Notes: generated by a model not told the origin, from the letters alone. A DNA stretch of 64,000 nt from Bimastos eiseni (GCA_959347315.1 OY365810.1:23589906-23653905); one strand, 5' to 3'; shown: positions 27,401 to 39,100, counted from the stretch's first letter. A program made the numbers and translations.

Positions 27401-30215
27401 TGCTCAATCTTAACTCTAATCTGGTCAGTTCTTCTTTAAGTATTTCATTTTCATTCGACAAATGATCACAGCGCTTCTGCAGATGTTGATTTCTATCCAA
27501 CAGTCTGTTGTTATAACAGTAACAAACATGACACTTAACACTTGCTCTTTCAATCTCATCTTTTACTCTGCACCATGCTTAAAAAATCCAGTTACTCGTA
27601 CAGCAGGTGCAGCATTCAATCCATTTTACAACTATTCCCAACTTCCTAACATAAACACATTTATAAAACATTACTGTCGCAACCTTGACCAGCACATCAA
27701 GTTACTATATCAAGTAACTGACGCGGTGATTGATGAGGAGTCAGTTCGTGCACCCATGCTCACATGGGTACATAGGTTCATATAGAGCACATATAACATA
27801 TATATCATATATAAGTTCATATATGACTACATATAGAGCAGTACATACATACCTTTACACAGTAAGTGGATAATTTGCATACAAAATAAATAATAATAAA
27901 ATTTTCAATAAAATTTGGAAAACAATCAATTTAACTGTCACATTTGACACATTAAGCAACAATTTGTGCTAAAAATACTCTCCTTTTGCTTTCACATGGG
28001 GTGAAATACACAACCACCAATGACTTATTCCAATGTCACATATGCTTTGATCCAATTCATCCCAAGTCCACCTCATAATTGATGTAGCTCAACCACATTC
28101 TGAATTTGTGTTGGTAGACTTTCTGTTGCAATATTCACCATCCTCTATAAACTTTAGTCCTTCCTCATGCCGTCAGCACATTGGGTGACACAGTTCCTCC
28201 TCACTCCTCTGTCCTTGGCAGCATCACTGGCTTCCTCCCATCTCATTCCTCTGTCGCTGAGATCCTTTGAGACAGTGTCCTTCCAATTCTTTCTTGGCCT
28301 TCCTCATTTTACTTCTCCATCCGGCTCCGACACAGTACATTGCCTGTAGATGACCCAGCCATCGTAGCAAAGATAAAAATCCAATGGAATTTCCTTGAAT
28401 TTATGAATATTACATAGTCATATAAATAGCACAAGGGGTTACTTTATTACCGTCAAAACTGCATACCAGTACATATATATGAAGGTAAGCACTCTTGAAA
28501 TTAATTGTATTAGCTAGCAAGATTAACAGGAATCAACTAACTACCTTTGGTTAGGGTTTGCCATCTACCCATAAACATACAGGCAGTATTTCAAAAATTG
28601 CGTATCCACAAAATCATTATAAGTAATGCAAGCAAGTCTTTCAAAATAGTTTGCAAATGCTAAAAAAATCACAAGAAATTATTCAACAGTACTTAATTTC
28701 TGTTTGTTCAGCTTCTGTCCTGCATTCTGTGAAGAATGCAACATCACTCAACAAATCTAAATTCAGAATTCATTCATTTGTTCATTCACCAATTCAAGAA
28801 CAACACAGTTTCATTAGTCGCATCTCACTGTTTGACACCATAAATACACCACTACCACCACTGCATTGCTTTTACTTTATGTCAAAATTGTAAAAGAAAG
28901 CAGAGTATAACCTACTCTTGGTTCACTGTTACTAGATCAGAATATTGAAGCCTCAAATGACTCGTCTCTGTAAAAACAGTTTAAAATTATATAAAACATA
29001 CAGAAAATAACGGTGGATAAAATAATCATATTTGGTAGTATTCGCATGAACATGCTCACCTGGTTCAGTGAAACTCTGAAGTATTGGGATAATTGTCTTG
29101 GAAAATTTTACAACTTAACCACTGAAAATAACTTCATCAATCAAATTAAAATGTTGCTTAGATACAGCACAAAAAAATGTCTACCGTATATAGTCGCGTA
29201 TAAGTCGAGAAATTTAATACTAATTTAGGACGACAAAAACGGCTTTCGACTTATACGCGAGACGCGAAATAGACTAGAGATTTTCGGACGACCAGATACA
29301 TGCGCGTTACGAAAACGAATTCAAAGCTTAAACCCTTAGTTATCTTGTTATTTTAACACCGATTTCACATAAAATCACAGTTACACAAATTACTGACTAC
29401 ATGGGGTGTACATACAGTTAAAATCGAAAAGCAATTCTATTAAAATAAGTTTATTATATACTTGTACGATAGCATTCTATTATAAAAATTTTAGGTTCTA
29501 AGTTTTGAGATTAGTGCAGTAAAATACTTACAGATACTTTCCACAATGAGCAACTTGAAGAGAAAGTGAGCCTCCTACGAAACTGGTTTCAAGTTGAAAA
29601 TTGTTGAGTATGTTGAACTGCATGAAAATTTGAATGCCATGCAAGAAATGCCTCCCTTACTTACCAAATTTCTTATACAGACCGAAAGCAGTGGATGGAA
29701 GTCATCCATTTATATTCACATATTGATTGTTTATATTATTTTTAATGATTTTCAACCACCATTTTATTAGAGATTGTATATTCAGGAAAATTTTCTAATA
29801 AGTACAAAATTTCGTCATCACTTGCTCTGAGTTCGACTTATATGCGAGTCGTCAATTTTGGATGCTATTTTTGTCAAAAAATTACACTTCGATTTATACG
29901 CGGATCGACTTATACATATATGCAAATTTCTACACTTTCAAATTTCTACATTTGCAAAGTTCCACTGCACTGACAGAAAATCCCTGCATATTAGAAACTC
30001 TTACAGCGATCGATCATTATATTAAGTAAAGGTATCAAAATAAATAGAGAATATAATTTGTTCGTAAGAGTCCTACCATTAGAAACCTCCTGATGCAGAC
30101 TGTAGACATTTTCTAGAAGTGCACGCATGTCATCTGCATGGAACGACTTTTGTTTAAATAAAACTGATGGCTTTCTGTCAGCAGAAGCATCAGCTGTGCG
30201 GTTTGTGGAGGTCAT
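21446..30215 (-). CDS. RBBP8: RBBP8 / CtIP / Sae2 DNA end-resection factor
   Basis: Nine exons (minus strand order): 30215-30077, 28967-28916, 27504-27397, 27014-26948, 26253-24600, 24143-23990, 23278-23176, 22376-22232, 21603-21446. Every junction is GT-AG and phases agree, giving 2580 nt (859 aa; human CtIP is 897). Residues about 28-118 form a predicted coiled coil (exons 1-4), as expected for the N-terminal oligomerisation region. The large exon 5 is the disordered middle, with S/T-P sites and an SPIF motif at 280-283. The C-terminus is the Sae2/CtIP domain: GIDYAYLDVVRKQHQRRQLD, CVQC (754-757), CRH (778-780) and TSTPEHYWSVGFPDTQQCNE. Human Thr847 lies in NTPENFW, equivalent to T789 here. 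CtIP promotes MRE11-RAD50-NBS1 nuclease action at broken DNA ends and so homologous repair in the nucleus. The human RHR motif reads RHK here. Confidence 0.95.
22555..22795 (+). mobile_element. L2-like LINE 3' end
   Basis: Contains a degraded terminus of the L2-like protein (LAPPLDFEWPPLGTAPFLES resembles the ..P.LWN.LP..LR.S.FLESF block) and ends GATGCTATACAAGTATACAT, similar to the other LINE tails here. Located in the CtIP intron between exons 7 and 8, antisense to the gene. Confidence 0.45.
23037..23230. repeat. 97-bp tandem duplication copying the end of a CtIP exon and its splice donor
   Basis: Two adjacent 97-bp units are nearly identical (one G/A difference in the exon part, CCTTTGCTGG against CCTTCGCTGG). 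The copy at about 23134-23230 is part of exon 7; the other lies downstream in the intron on the gene strand and repeats the last ~45 exon bases and the donor (GAACAA|GTAAGT). The two donors are exactly 97 nt apart. Confidence 0.92.
23465..23690 (-). mobile_element. tRNA-headed SINE, family 2 (decayed)
   Basis: On the plus strand it reads GAGTCGAATTTAACTGTATG then ACAGCCATGCAAGGCGGCTA, the reverse of the family-2 body. The head is not recognisable. In the CtIP intron between exons 6 and 7. Confidence 0.4.
28170..28380 (-). pseudogene. Non-LTR retrotransposon ORF C-terminus
   Basis: The minus strand reads GRPRKNWKDTVSKDLSDRGM, then RWEEASDAAKDRGVRRNCVT and QCADGMRKD before a stop. This is the typical C-terminal tail of many RTE/Jockey-like polyproteins (GRP...W.D.V..DL......W..A...A.DR..WR). 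An in-frame stop precedes it. Lies in a CtIP intron, sense to the gene. Confidence 0.65.
29182..29925 (+). mobile_element. Pogo-like non-autonomous DNA element
   Basis: Both ends carry GTATAAGTCGA-type repeats in inverted orientation (left TCGCGTATAAGTCGAGAAA, right CGGATCGACTTATAC), with further CGACTTATAYGCGA motifs just inside each. The interior (29548-29660) reads MSNLKRK, then ASYETGFKLKIVEYVELHEN, resembling the brinker-type helix-turn-helix N-terminus of pogo-like transposases, ending soon after. So it appears to be an internal deletion derivative. In CtIP intron 1. Confidence 0.55.
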
Positions 30216-30403
30216 ATTAAACGAGGTTTCAAGTCGAGGTCGCTATATGTAAGACCCAGCAAAATTTCGGCCCTGTACAGTCAAAATACAGATACATTGC
30301 ATGCACTGCAAGTATATATGTATAATATTTGTATATATATCTACCTGGACAGTTCTATAGAACTTTGTGTAATGTCTTGTGCATTATAGCACTAAAGACA
30401 TCA

Positions 30404-30474
30404 TTAACCCTTTAATGACCAGAGTTATTGATTATGCCTTACGTTTTGATACGCGCTGGTCATTAAAGGGTTAA
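30404..30474. mobile_element. 71-bp TTAA-bounded hairpin element (piggyBac-like MITE), copy A
   Basis: A perfect 19-bp inverted repeat, TTAACCCTTTAATGACCAG and its reverse complement, encloses a 33-nt loop. TTAA at each end plus an inner terminus CCCTTT fits piggyBac-type elements (TTAA target duplication, CCC start). Related copies are at 43.6, 47.1 and 52.7 kb. Lies about 190 bp upstream of the CtIP start codon, in its promoter flank. Confidence 0.75.
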
Positions 30475-30959
30475 ATTAGATCAACCAACAAACACATATC
30501 TTTGGTTAACTGCAAATGTGCATTAATCAGAGATCCTGGTTCAGAATGCACCAAAGACCAAAAAAATGACACTCAACACACATTAGTGTATGATTGTGGG
30601 AGGCAAAACCACAGCAACCACATGATAGCAGTGTAATGACCAAAACTGACCGTTGATGCTTAACAATAGCGAATGAAAGATTCGCTCAAGGTCCCAATAT
30701 AGTAGCCATCTCAGCATCTGGGAAGAGGTTTGAATCAGGATGCTCTGCATCACAAGCTGAGCACTTCACTGCCTGGAAGTATGGACTATCTGAATCCACT
30801 TTTCATTAAAACTCAGACCCATTGCAAGTCCGAGTAATGTTGAGTACTTCCAACGAGTGTCCGAGCAGAGAGTTTCGGTACACCCCTAGCTCATAGTCTT
30901 CTGGATAACCTGCGGGTTCAAGGTCGCAAGTTTTGTTTGTAACAGCGAGCTGTTGGTAG

Positions 30960-31260
30960 GTGTCTAAGTACATAATAATAATAATTTCCGTTTAATTTCA
31001 AACGGACAAACCACAGTCTGATTACAAGTACAGTATGAACGAATGATGACAAGTTATTACAGGAGTCGAATTTAACCGTTGGCATAAACGCAGGACACCC
31101 ATTACATCATACTTCTAATTTTTAACAAATGCTGCCCATCGAAAGAAGGAAAGAAGTCAACTCTTGGGGGATACGTGTCTCAGCTCTGCATCCCAGTGTG
31201 TTCACCACTGCTTTACTTCCTGTCCCCCAATGAAATTGGTTCTTAGGAACCGTAGGAAAC
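30960..31260 (-). mobile_element. tRNA-headed SINE, family 2
   Basis: Plus strand reads AATTTCAAACGGACAAACCA, ACAGTATGAACGAATGATGA, GGAGTCGAATTTAACCGTTG and the decayed head further right. This matches the reverse of the family body seen at 17.6 and 37 kb and the direct copy at 41.2 kb. Confidence 0.6.
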
Positions 31261-31984
31261 AATCACATGTCAGCATAACTACCCTAATTCTTAGTACTCG
31301 GCAAGGAAGAGGAAAGAACCGATCCGATCCGCATCATTTCGTTCAGCAGCTGTTCCATCTCTTGCACTAGTATAACTCCACGATGCTAGGGATGTATACA
31401 TCAGTATTGCAACAGTTGTAGCTCAAGCAACTTGTTGAATATATTGCGTCGGGAGACCGTGGGAACGGAGAACTTTCGATGCGTAGGCCTACATTGATCA
31501 GGTGCACGTAAACAATACCTCGTTCATATGTATTGGTCAACATCCAAAAATTAGAGCCACTATTACCACTCACAACACACGAATAGTGATCATTATTAAG
31601 TATCATTTACAGAAACTTGTAATTCTTAAAGTGCGTTACTTTTACCATAGTTTCAGAAAGGTAAGCATTTAGCGCATATAAAATTAAAACTACACTTTAT
31701 CTGTGCTGAAAAACATAAACTCAAAATCACCGCCAACAAGTGTCCTGCCATACGTTTTGTGCAGTAGATGTCGCTACAAATAACCATCATTTGTATAACG
31801 TTATTTTAGGCCTACCACTTGTCTATGTGCAACAATTTATCATCGATCAATAACAATAATCAATCAATTATCGCTATTAAAATAAGCTGACAAGTATGCA
31901 ACTCTCACAATATCAAATATCTCTTTGGTTGTTTAAACATTAAACTAGACGAAAGCACCGATTCACTACTCCCTCAAAATCTGC

Positions 31985-32031
31985 TAATTATTACGAGGCA
32001 GACCATTAAATGGTCTGCCTCGTAATAATTA
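31985..32031. repeat. Perfect 22-bp inverted repeat with 3-nt loop
   Basis: The arms (31985-32006 and 32010-32031) are perfectly complementary, core GAGGCAGACCAT / ATGGTCTGCCTC, separated by TAA. Such perfection argues for a recent or maintained structure. No tail of T and no gene context says what it does. Confidence 0.9.
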
Positions 32032-32229
32032 TTAAAGACATACTAATTTAATTATTTTTTCTTAGATTTCGTAGATCTGGTTGGCATTGTTCCAAACACT
32101 TAATAGACATCGTTTCGAAATAAATCTGCTTTGAATGATACTTGCGATGTTAACTCCCATACACAATAATATTTTTCAATTTCTATTTATAAAGTAATGC
32201 AACTTTTACAATATCTAAGTATTCAACTC

Positions 32230-32268
32230 AATAATAATAATAATAATAATTATTATTATTATTATTAT
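32230..32268. repeat. (AAT)n-(ATT)n palindromic simple repeat
   Basis: AATAATAAT turns into TATTATTAT at its midpoint, making a self-complementary run of about 38 bp. It sits just before the LINE fragment that starts near 32275. Confidence 0.85.
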
Positions 32269-32274
32269 GTTTGT

Positions 32275-32757
32275 AGAAGTTTAATCCGTGCAGGGATCCC
32301 CACTGTCAAAGAGCCGGTGGGATTGACCCGATCTGATGGTAAAAGACCAGACGGACTCATTCATATACCATGGCGGGCGGGGCGGTGTTTGATATGGGAC
32401 GCGACAGTCTCAGATACAATGGCAACGTCGTATCTGCCAGAAACATCACAAAGAGCGGGCGCTACGGTCGAGAGGGCGGCGAACTTCAAAACTCAGAAAT
32501 ATGCCGAGCTAGCCTCCACGTACGTCTTTACACCGGTGGCATTCGAAACCTTTGGCCCAATCAATTCCGAAGGCCAAAGCTTCCTTTCAGAACTGGGACA
32601 CAGACTGAGCGCCGTCACTGGGAGCAGAGGGAGACGACTTTTCTCTACCAGCGCATCTCGATGATTATTCAACGCTACAACGCAGTTGCTTTCAAGGGAA
32701 CTTTCGCTGCTCAGGAGTCCAACGAGCAGGGCTACTCCGGACGACATCACCATTAAA
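32275..32757 (+). pseudogene. LINE ORF C-terminus with endonuclease-like motif, copy 1
   Basis: A frame reads IPTVKEPVGLTRSDGKRPDG, then LIHIPWRAGRCLIWDATVSD, TSQRAGATVERAANFKTQKY and FTPVAFETFGPINSEG. After a frameshift near 32620-32640 it continues ETTFLYQRISMIIQRYNAVA. The RPDG followed 14 residues later by WDATV resembles a PD-(D/E)XK-type endonuclease pattern, as in REL-endonuclease non-LTR elements. The assignment to that class is an inference. 5'-truncated and frameshifted. Confidence 0.6.
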
Positions 32758-32769
32758 TAGATGAAGAGA

Positions 32770-33031
32770 AGAAATACACTTTTGTTCCAATCGCTATAGA
32801 AACCTTCGGTCCCCTCAATAGTGAGGGCCTCGCCTTTCTGTCTGAGACTGGACGCCGACTTTCGACAACTACCGGTGACACCCGAGAGACAAACTTCCTT
32901 TTCCAGAACTTGTCGGCATTGATCCAACGTTTCAATGCGGTGGCTTTTCAGGGCACTATGTCAATATTAGAATCCACTGACAAGCGGCGACCCAGATGGC
33001 CTGATGACAGATCTGTTGGCAATGCCAATGA

Positions 33032-33106
<75 letters not shown>
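32770..33106 (+). pseudogene. LINE ORF C-terminus, copy 2, with (AAT)n tail
   Basis: Reads FVPIAIETFGPLNSEGLAFL, then SETGRRLSTTTGDTRETNFL and FQNLSALIQRFNAVAFQGTM, clearly related to copy 1 just upstream (FETFGPINSEG, IIQRYNAVAF). It ends NANDE-stop and runs directly into about 70 bp of AAT repeats (33033-33106), the likely 3' tail of the retrotransposon. Confidence 0.65.
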
Positions 33107-33446
33107 GCAACAATATATAATCTGATCTTCTCCAAAGACACGATACGACTACACATATATATATAATTTTATATATTGTGTTATACAGAAAAGAAGCACT
33201 ACCGCTGCCGCACTGCAGTCAGGGACTAATAATACTATTAATCCAAACTGCAATCGCAATCGTCACCTCTTGATATACTTAGTTGTTGGACGGATGCGCC
33301 AGATGGTAAAAAAGGTTGGGGAACTTTCATGGTTGTGTTTGTGTAACCATACGTAGCAATTATTCAACGGCTTAAATCTAAGAATAGTTATAAATGCTGA
33401 ACGTTCACGAAGGCTGTTCTTAGATATCAAGTAACATTGCTTCATT

Positions 33447-33449
33447 ATG
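33447..33449 (+). other. CZIB: Candidate one-codon first exon of CZIB (ATG|GTAAGA)
   Basis: The first clearly coding CZIB exon (36162) starts in phase 0 at Lys-Leu-Gly and lacks a Met. Here an ATG is followed at once by a strong donor GTAAGA. Joining it gives 159 aa starting MKLGLQIS, against 160 aa and MGKIALQL in human. Fits in length and phase, but other first exons are possible. Confidence 0.35.
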
Positions 33450-33561
33450 GTAAGATTAAGAGTTAAAGTTAACACTTGTTTACACGACTCTACTCTGTAG
33501 ACTATGGTCTTGTGGCATGGGTACAGATTATAATTATTTCAGCTGAAAAGTTCTGGGGCAC

Positions 33562-34852
33562 GGGTAAAATGCTGATTGCTGATCGGGTGTGGATAAATTG
33601 CTGATCAGAAAATGCTGATTGGTAATGTTGATTGATGGGTAAAATGCTGATTTGATGATTGTTGATTCTCGTTATTATGTTTAATTTTTAAGAGTTAATT
33701 TCGTTTGTCCATAATTTTAATAATGAAGTATTCAACTTTAATTTGCTACTATCACTAACTAAACAATAAACTTTTATTTTGACAAATCTAGAATGCATAT
33801 TTTCTTTCTGTTGGCAATGCTAACACTCGCTGAGCATTAAAAATATACACAAATTCATGAGCAACATTTATTTGCAAATATCACAAATGTTTGTGTCTGT
33901 TAGAATAGCAACACAGACATAATGTGAAACCGTGTCACGACAAATGGTTGGCGGACTAAGGGTTTGCCAACAAATAGTTGATGACAAATGGTTCAGGAAT
34001 AAAAGGTTTAGGACCAAATCATTTAGTAAAATTGAAGTTGGATTGATGATAAGGATTCTTGCCTCTGCAATTTGTTATTTTTAAAATAAAATTTGAATTG
34101 TTAGGATCAGGATTAGAGTTATAATTTTTTCATCGATGAAGCTTCTTTTTAAGGACAAATTCTTTCCATCTATCGAACTTCCATTGGATTTTCCATCAAT
34201 CCAACTTCTAGTTTTGCTGAATACAATGGGCGAATAGTAACGTTTTATTGTAAACCATTGTCCATGAACCAATTGATGTCAACTATTTGTCCATGAATCA
34301 TTTGTCACGAAACCATCGTGAACATAACTATAACCATAATCGTCCGTTTTATTGCTCCAGACCAGCAAGATATATCAATTGACATTATACATATTTAAAA
34401 TTTTGGTGAAAACAAGAGGAGACCCAGAAGAGACTGTGGTCCTGCTATAGGACCACCTATATATAAGTACACAAGGAAAAATTTCTAAATGGCTAAGGAT
34501 TGACAATGAAACTTAACTATAACAACAGAGTTAAACAGAGGGCAACATGTGTGCTATCATGCTGCATCCAATGATTTAAACAAAGTTCTGAGATAGTGGG
34601 CACTGGTGAATTACTGATCGGGGTGAATCAAATGCCGTTATGTCAGCACTGTCTGGTTGTTAATTTATACAATATATATATATACAATCTCAAAGACACT
34701 ATTGTTCTGATTAACTGTGATTAATGTAATTTGCATGTTGATTGAGGCTTTATAAAATTGTCTAGTAATTTTTTAATTAACATTTTACCCTTGCTAATTG
34801 GCTGTTTGATAAAATGCTGATCAATCAACATTTTCCAATCAGCATTTTACCC
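33562..34852. mobile_element. 1.3-kb inverted-repeat element (GGGTAAAATGCTGATT ends) with a nested element
   Basis: Left end GGGTAAAATGCTGATT and right end AATCAGCATTTTACCC are inverted copies, and AATGCTGATT recurs several times just inside both ends. No transposase frame. A second inverted-repeat structure (33929-34316) lies inside it. It lies between the candidate first CZIB exon and the second exon. Confidence 0.6.
33929..34316. mobile_element. Nested MITE with GACAAATGGTT subterminal motifs
   Basis: Left GTCACGACAAATGGTT and right CATTTGTCACGAAACC are inverted repeats. Variants of ACAAATGGTT / ACAAATAGTTG recur inside both ends. Non-coding, inserted within the larger inverted-repeat element. 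Confidence 0.55.
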
Positions 34853-36161
34853 AAGACTGTCAATGTTGTGAAAGCCTGTATGCATCCAGCTTTAATCATT
34901 ACCAACCAGCTTATTGGTATAACGGTGCGATTGTTGAGCTATGTACGTCTTTTTTTGTGACATAGGGCCATTTTACAGTCTTTCCTTGCATGCTTGTTTT
35001 CAACAGCTCACTATCTTCATTAATGTATATTTCTCCTTGAATTGTTTCCACAGAGTTGGCAACTCAAGACATTTAAAATGAGTGCTGGATGTCACTCATA
35101 CATTAATTAAGAAATCTGAACAAAATATCTAATGAAATTGGTAATCACACAGAAACACAGAATGAGTAATGACAGTACGGCCGATAGTGAGCTCTTGAAA
35201 ACATGAGTGCAAGGCAAGACTGTAAAATAGCCTTCCTTCACAAAAGACATGTATAGCTCAAACTTTTTGAGTCACTAATTCACTATCCTTGCCAGACCTT
35301 GAAACCCAGCATTGGCTTTTGGAACACTGTGCTGCCCTGACTCATAGTGGTAATTTTATGCTGACAGGATAGTAGTTAGGCTACCTGAATATGTCCCTAT
35401 GGTATGTTTGGTTCTACCTGTGGTCTTTGCTTTGATCTGTCTGCCGCAAGAGGACTTTTGAGTGTGACAGACTAGTAGCAGGATTTTTCCATTGCAGCCG
35501 AACCAGTGCCCAGTTTATTATTATTTTTCTATTTCAATCACCTCAATTAGGTATTAAAACTGATTTGAATACATGTTTACGGAATTCTGTGATTATACTG
35601 TCGTTTAAAACTTTTGATTCACTTTGAGGACCTGAGGGCTTGCGGACTGGCTCCAGTCCATGGACCACAGTTTTGGAAGCGCTGCTCCAGGGTTCATATT
35701 TGGAAGAGATTTTTAATTGTGTTATTTGTGTTTATTTGAAAATTGTATTTTACTTGTCATCAGGCACACTGCTGCCACTTCTTGCATTTTTAACTTTGTC
35801 TTGGCACCGTTAATCCCGTTATGGCTTTAACTTGATCTTCTTATAGTTTTAAGCTATAAAAAGCTGATTAGGATCAATTTTTTACATCTTTGCTCTGTTA
35901 GTCTAAAGTTTTAGTCACTCAGACATTGCATATTGTTCAGGTTTGATGTTAGCCACATTTATATCAAAAGTTATTTGTGCAAATGACAAATAAAAATTTC
36001 TCCTTTAATTATGTTTATATAAAGGCTTTTTGTTTATCATAATGAATCATTTGCATTGATCTGAGTATTCATAGTTTCCAACTGTTGCATGAACTCATTG
36101 CAACCAATTGTATTCAGAATTGGTGTAGTGAATATTAATTTGTGGCTGTCTTCATTTTCAG

Positions 36162-39100
36162 AAACTTGGGCTTCAAATATCGGCCGTGCTTGAAAATCTG
36201 ACTAGCCTGAAACCAGACGGCGATGACTTCAGATGGTACTTTAAGGTAGTTGAGGCTTTAAAAGGTCACTTAGAGTTGTCTATCTTCCAGAACAGTTGGG
36301 TAGGGAATTTGGGATTTGCTCCTGAATTTTGTTTAAAAAAATGTTTACCTTCCAAAACATTTAGGTTGGGAATTTGGGATTTGCCCCTGAATATTTTATT
36401 TTTAAAATTCTGACATGTACTGTTTTTTGTGACCAACATCTGGACTATCTTAGCTTATAATAATACTCACATGATCAACATTACAAGAAAAAAACGATGA
36501 TGACTTCATGCCTTGCCTCACATCCTCTATGTGGCAATGCTTCTCAAACTTTTGAGTGTTATGGACTGCCAACAGGGGACTTTTATTATCATTTGATTTT
36601 TGCATTTAAAAGATTTAGTACTCTGATAAGTTAAGTGTGTTTACAGCAATCTGAAATGGCAGCCTGCCTAAACAGGCAATGTGTATCACTGGAAAATGGC
36701 AATTGACCAGTTATATTCTACAAAATTGAATGATCCTTATTTTATTATTTAGCTGAAATGCTCAAATTGTGGAGATGAAACTGAGGAGTATGTCTATCTT
36801 AGCCTGTCGGTAAGGATATTGCTGCTTCCTGATTTTTCTTATCTGGCATTTTCAATTTTATGTCACATTTATGGGGCAGCAGATGGTTGAATGGTAGCAT
36901 GCTGGTGAGGAGGTCAGAGGGATGTGAGTTTGATGTCTGCAAGCCTCTTAACTTTTACTAGCTTTCTTTTGATATGAGGTGCTGGTAAATCGAACAGTTG
37001 TACAGAGGAGCGCCTTGCAGGCTGTCCTACAGTTAAATTTCAACTGTTATCATCTATTCCTATTATTTCATGTGATTAACTAATCATACTGTAGTGTCAC
37101 TAGTGTGTCAGATTGAGTTGAATAAGTGAATGTTTAAAATGTCTTTGTTATTACTGACAGCATTATTAAATGCACTAAAAATATTGCTCCTTTCAATGCT
37201 GAACTCACAATATAGCGATACACAAATCTCTAATTGGTATTAATATTTGATAGGAGCTGTCAATTTTTCATATGGTTGTATGTTTCATGTTGATGGTGTG
37301 CTAAGAAATGGCAAATGTTTTCGTTTGTGTGGCATAATGCATCTAATGGCAGGATATTTGACAATTCCATAAGGCAAAATTAATGTGTAAATCTGAACAA
37401 TGCCGCTTTTTAACTTTTTTAAGTCCGTTGAAACATTTGCATTTGAATCACTATTTGCCACTATGTGAAGTTTGGGTTCAGTGAATATCTGAGATCTTGT
37501 TTGTGAAACTGCAAACGTATATCATTGGTTGATATTATCGTATCTGTGACTGGTGGACCATTTTAGTAAAATATTCGACCTGCATTTATCAAAAGTGGTT
37601 TAAAACCTGGTAATTTTCTTGCAATTTTGTACAAATTAGAATTGGTATCATATTCGCTTAATCATCAGTATGAAGTACTATTGGTTCATTTACCCAATAA
37701 TGCATGAAACCTTTCGAAATTAACCTTTTATTCAGCTTCGAAATACAGAAATTCATATTTGTGTATGTTCTTGATTGTGGTTGCGTAAGTGATCATAAAA
37801 TGAAATGTGATTTCCTTATTCCAGGTCTTATATCTCTTCAACTATACCATGTGTATAAATGACCAATGAGAAAATTGTAGCTTATATGTTGCACTAATTA
37901 ATTATTAACTTATTTGCATAGGATGATGACTGATTCCTTCACTTTCAATCGCTTTATCTGCACACCTATATGTCGCACCTATGTGTGCCTTGTCTGCCCA
38001 GATAGTTTTGTGATGTCATAGTTTTGCACCCGTGGCATGAAATGGGTTGAAGACTTGGCTTAAGTTTTTCATGTAAACTTTTTCTGGTGCAGATATTCAC
38101 CAACATATTATTTAGATGTTATGCATCTGTTAGGAGAGTCAGCCATTGAAAGGAGGCCGTGGCCATGCAAGCCTTGTCATCAAGTGCAAGCTTTGCGCCC
38201 GAGAGAATTCAATAGGTAATTAATTCAACGCTTATTAATTTTATGCTATGTTGATTGCTGTCTTTTTGTCATATAACAGGCAGATTATTCAGATGATAGG
38301 CAAGTGGTCACTGCAGCAGTTGTGGAGGCAATAATTTTTTTAATTTATTTCATGCAGCGATATTACTGAACGTTGGTCTGATCACTTCATCTCATCTAGG
38401 CATATTTATTTTGCACCTATGGCAAGTGCATTTGCTTGGAGCAGATTTTCACATGACATAGGTTTGTAAGATTTTATTGCATTACTATTTTAGCCTTCTG
38501 AAAATCGCAGACTGGTGCAATGTTTAACTGTCACTTTAGTCATCACCTTCATCTTATTGATGCTAACATTGACTATTTCTATTACAGACATTGTAAAAGA
38601 AAGCATTTCTTCATACAGTGATGAAGACTCGCCAAACTACAAGACAATTGCTGTCTTTGATTGTCGAGGTGTCGAGGCGATTGAGTATGATGCACGAGTA
38701 AGGCTTTTCATATTCACTTTAGTCTTCCAACTTCATGTTTGCAAATATACTGCAATGCAAATAGGGATGAACCGAATGTCCAATTCCTGCCGAGTACCAA
38801 GTTTTACGAGTTTGTTGTACTGAGTCAAAGTTTCATACATTTAAAAAGTTTAATTCTCTTGATTTTTAATTTGACAGTTTGTTCAATTTTTATGTATTTG
38901 ATTTTGCTTCAGTTTACATTAGCAAGTTAGTAACTGGTAAGTACTGTACAGCAATGTTTGGAGTCAGTGTGTGCCAGAGCAAGAAATGTTTTGTGGCCAA
39001 CATTTTTTGACTGGTTCTAGAGCTGTACCGATATCACTTTTTGCCGATTATGCCGATAACGATTATTGCCGATTATTCATTTGCCAATACCCGATTATTT

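Larger units (their letters stand above)
30475..33446. other. Divergent CtIP-CZIB intergenic region
   Basis: No host coding sequence found. It must contain the CtIP 5' UTR/promoter side and probably the CZIB promoter. It holds a family-2 SINE, a perfect 47-bp hairpin and two LINE 3' ends, all listed separately. 31270-31980 shows nothing recognisable. Confidence 0.5.

Noticed and set aside
32956..33156. Poly-Ile protein
   Set aside because: Reverse translation of the AAT tail of the LINE copy.
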